In this document: piece by piece, positions 6,438-8,539 of the stretch
Layout of the letters: each line of letters opens with the position of its first letter
How positions within the stretch are numbered: the stretch's first letter is position 1
Source: DASWUD01 sp036401755
Lineage (GTDB): Bacteria > Pseudomonadota > Gammaproteobacteria > Thiohalomonadales > Thiohalomonadaceae
NCBI GenBank assembly: GCA_036401755.1
Contig: DASWUD010000205.1
Location: 1-8,539 of the forward strand
Length of the DNA: 8,539 nt
Direction: 5' to 3'
Notes under the pieces: model-generated
What the model was told of the DNA's origin: nothing
The model's input: only the letters and a program-made list of their open reading frames with translations
The model's database searches: none
Program-made: the position numbers and the translations under genes

Positions 6438-6463
6438 TGGCACTCACGTAAGGCGAGTGCTAA
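6437..6463 (+). promoter_or_regulatory. CIRCE operator (HrcA binding site) of groESL
   Basis: TTGGCACTC (6437-6445), nine spacer bases, then GAGTGCTAA (6455-6463) match the consensus CIRCE inverted repeat TTAGCACTC-N9-GAGTGCTAA with one mismatch (G for A at the third base). It overlaps the predicted transcription start, where bound HrcA would block initiation. HrcA itself is not in the window; GroEL is known to promote HrcA folding, which gives feedback control. The presence predicts an hrcA gene elsewhere in the genome. Confidence 0.93.
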
Positions 6464-6484
6464 CAGCGCTTACGATCAGGACGC

Positions 6485-6501
6485 GGGAGGCGTCGCCTCC
6501 C
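6485..6501 (+). promoter_or_regulatory. GC-rich hairpin in the groES leader
   Basis: GGGAGGC (6485-6491), loop GTC, GCCTCCC (6495-6501) form a perfect 7-bp stem, six of the seven pairs being G-C. It lies between CIRCE and the groES ribosome binding site, inside the predicted 105-base leader. It could stabilise the 5' end of the message or guide processing. Its CCTC bases could also pair with the GAGG of the ribosome binding site (near 6537-6540), which would be an alternative fold. Confidence 0.5.
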
Positions 6502-6549
6502 CGACCTGCTCCTGCAATCAACCTTCATCTAAAGAAGAGGAACGAGAGA

Positions 6550-6840
6550 ATGAAGATTCGTCCGTTGCATGACCGTGTGCTGATTCGTCGCATGGAAGAG
6601 GAAACCAAGTCGGCGGGTGGCATCGTGTTGCCCGGCAGCGCCGCCGAGAAGCCCAACGCGGGCATGGTGCTGGCCACCGGCAAGGGCAAGATCCTGGAAA
6701 ACGGCGAGGTGCGCCCGATGGATGTGAAGGTGGGCGACAAGGTCCTGTTCGGCCAGTACAGCGGCACCACCGTCAAGGTGGATGGCGAAGAGCTGCTGAT
6801 GATGCGCGAAGAGGACATCATGGCGGTCGTCGAGGGCTAA
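6550..6840 (+). CDS. groES: Co-chaperonin GroES (Hsp10)
   Basis: GroES is the seven-subunit lid that closes the GroEL cavity during ATP-driven protein folding in the cytosol. The 96-residue protein has the usual family length. It begins MKIRPLHDRVLIRR and includes the mobile loop (about 16-33) with the IVL tripeptide at 25-27 that contacts GroEL, followed by GTGKGKILENG-like bases (here ATGKGKILENGEVRP), KVGDKVLFGQYSGTTVKVDG, and the C-terminal REEDIMAVVE. The ATG at 6550 is preceded by AGAGGAACGAGAGA, whose AGAGG part serves as the ribosome binding site. It is the first gene of the groES-groEL operon; groEL follows after 54 bases. Expression is predicted to be under sigma-32-type and HrcA/CIRCE control. 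Nothing in the sequence is abnormal. Confidence 0.98.
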   Translation: MKIRPLHDRVLIRRMEEETKSAGGIVLPGSAAEKPNAGMVLATGKGKILENGEVRPMDVKVGDKVLFGQYSGTTVKVDGEELLMMREEDIMAVVEG

Positions 6841-6894
6841 GGCCCGTCCCGCTTTGTTTATCGCATCCGATACGAATTTGAAGAGGAATTAGGA

Positions 6895-8535
<1,641 letters not shown>

Positions 8536-8539
8536 GCCT

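Overview
The window looks like ordinary chromosome from a GC-rich gammaproteobacterium. The evidence is the gene order cutA-dsbD-aroQ-accB-accC on one strand and fxsA followed further on by groES-groEL on the other, plus protein sequences close to gammaproteobacterial AroQ, AccB, AccC, DsbD and GroEL. Escherichia coli also keeps cutA-dsbD (dipZ), fxsA and groESL near one another. A CIRCE operator, absent from E. coli groESL, points away from the enteric bacteria, perhaps to a Chromatiales-like lineage; this assignment is inference.

Left part (1-4639, all minus strand): cutA and dsbD overlap by 4 bases (ATGA). After a gap of 236 bases with its own candidate promoter come aroQ (type II 3-dehydroquinase), accB (biotin carboxyl carrier protein) and accC (biotin carboxylase). 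accC runs off the left edge, so only about its first 301 codons are present. These genes serve periplasmic disulfide reduction (dsbD), aromatic amino acid synthesis (aroQ) and the first committed step of fatty acid synthesis (accBC).

Middle (4640-6182): cutA and fxsA diverge from a 193-base gap. fxsA (inner-membrane protein, plus) and a DoxX-family membrane protein (minus) converge on a 98-base gap rich in hairpins. A 388-base stretch without a convincing gene separates doxX from the next plus-strand gene.

Right part (6183-8535, plus strand): a small gene for a 51-residue peptide with a predicted signal sequence, an 11-bp inverted repeat, then groES and groEL. The groES promoter combines a sigma-32-like and a sigma-70-like element with a CIRCE operator, so both positive heat-shock control and HrcA repression are predicted. 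A perfect GC-rich hairpin lies in the groES leader.

I found no mobile element, CRISPR array, tRNA or rRNA, and no clearly undescribed multi-gene system. The most notable items are a DsbD with two complete N-terminal alpha domains (741 residues against 565 in E. coli), the double heat-shock control region, and the unrecognised secreted peptide just upstream of groESL.
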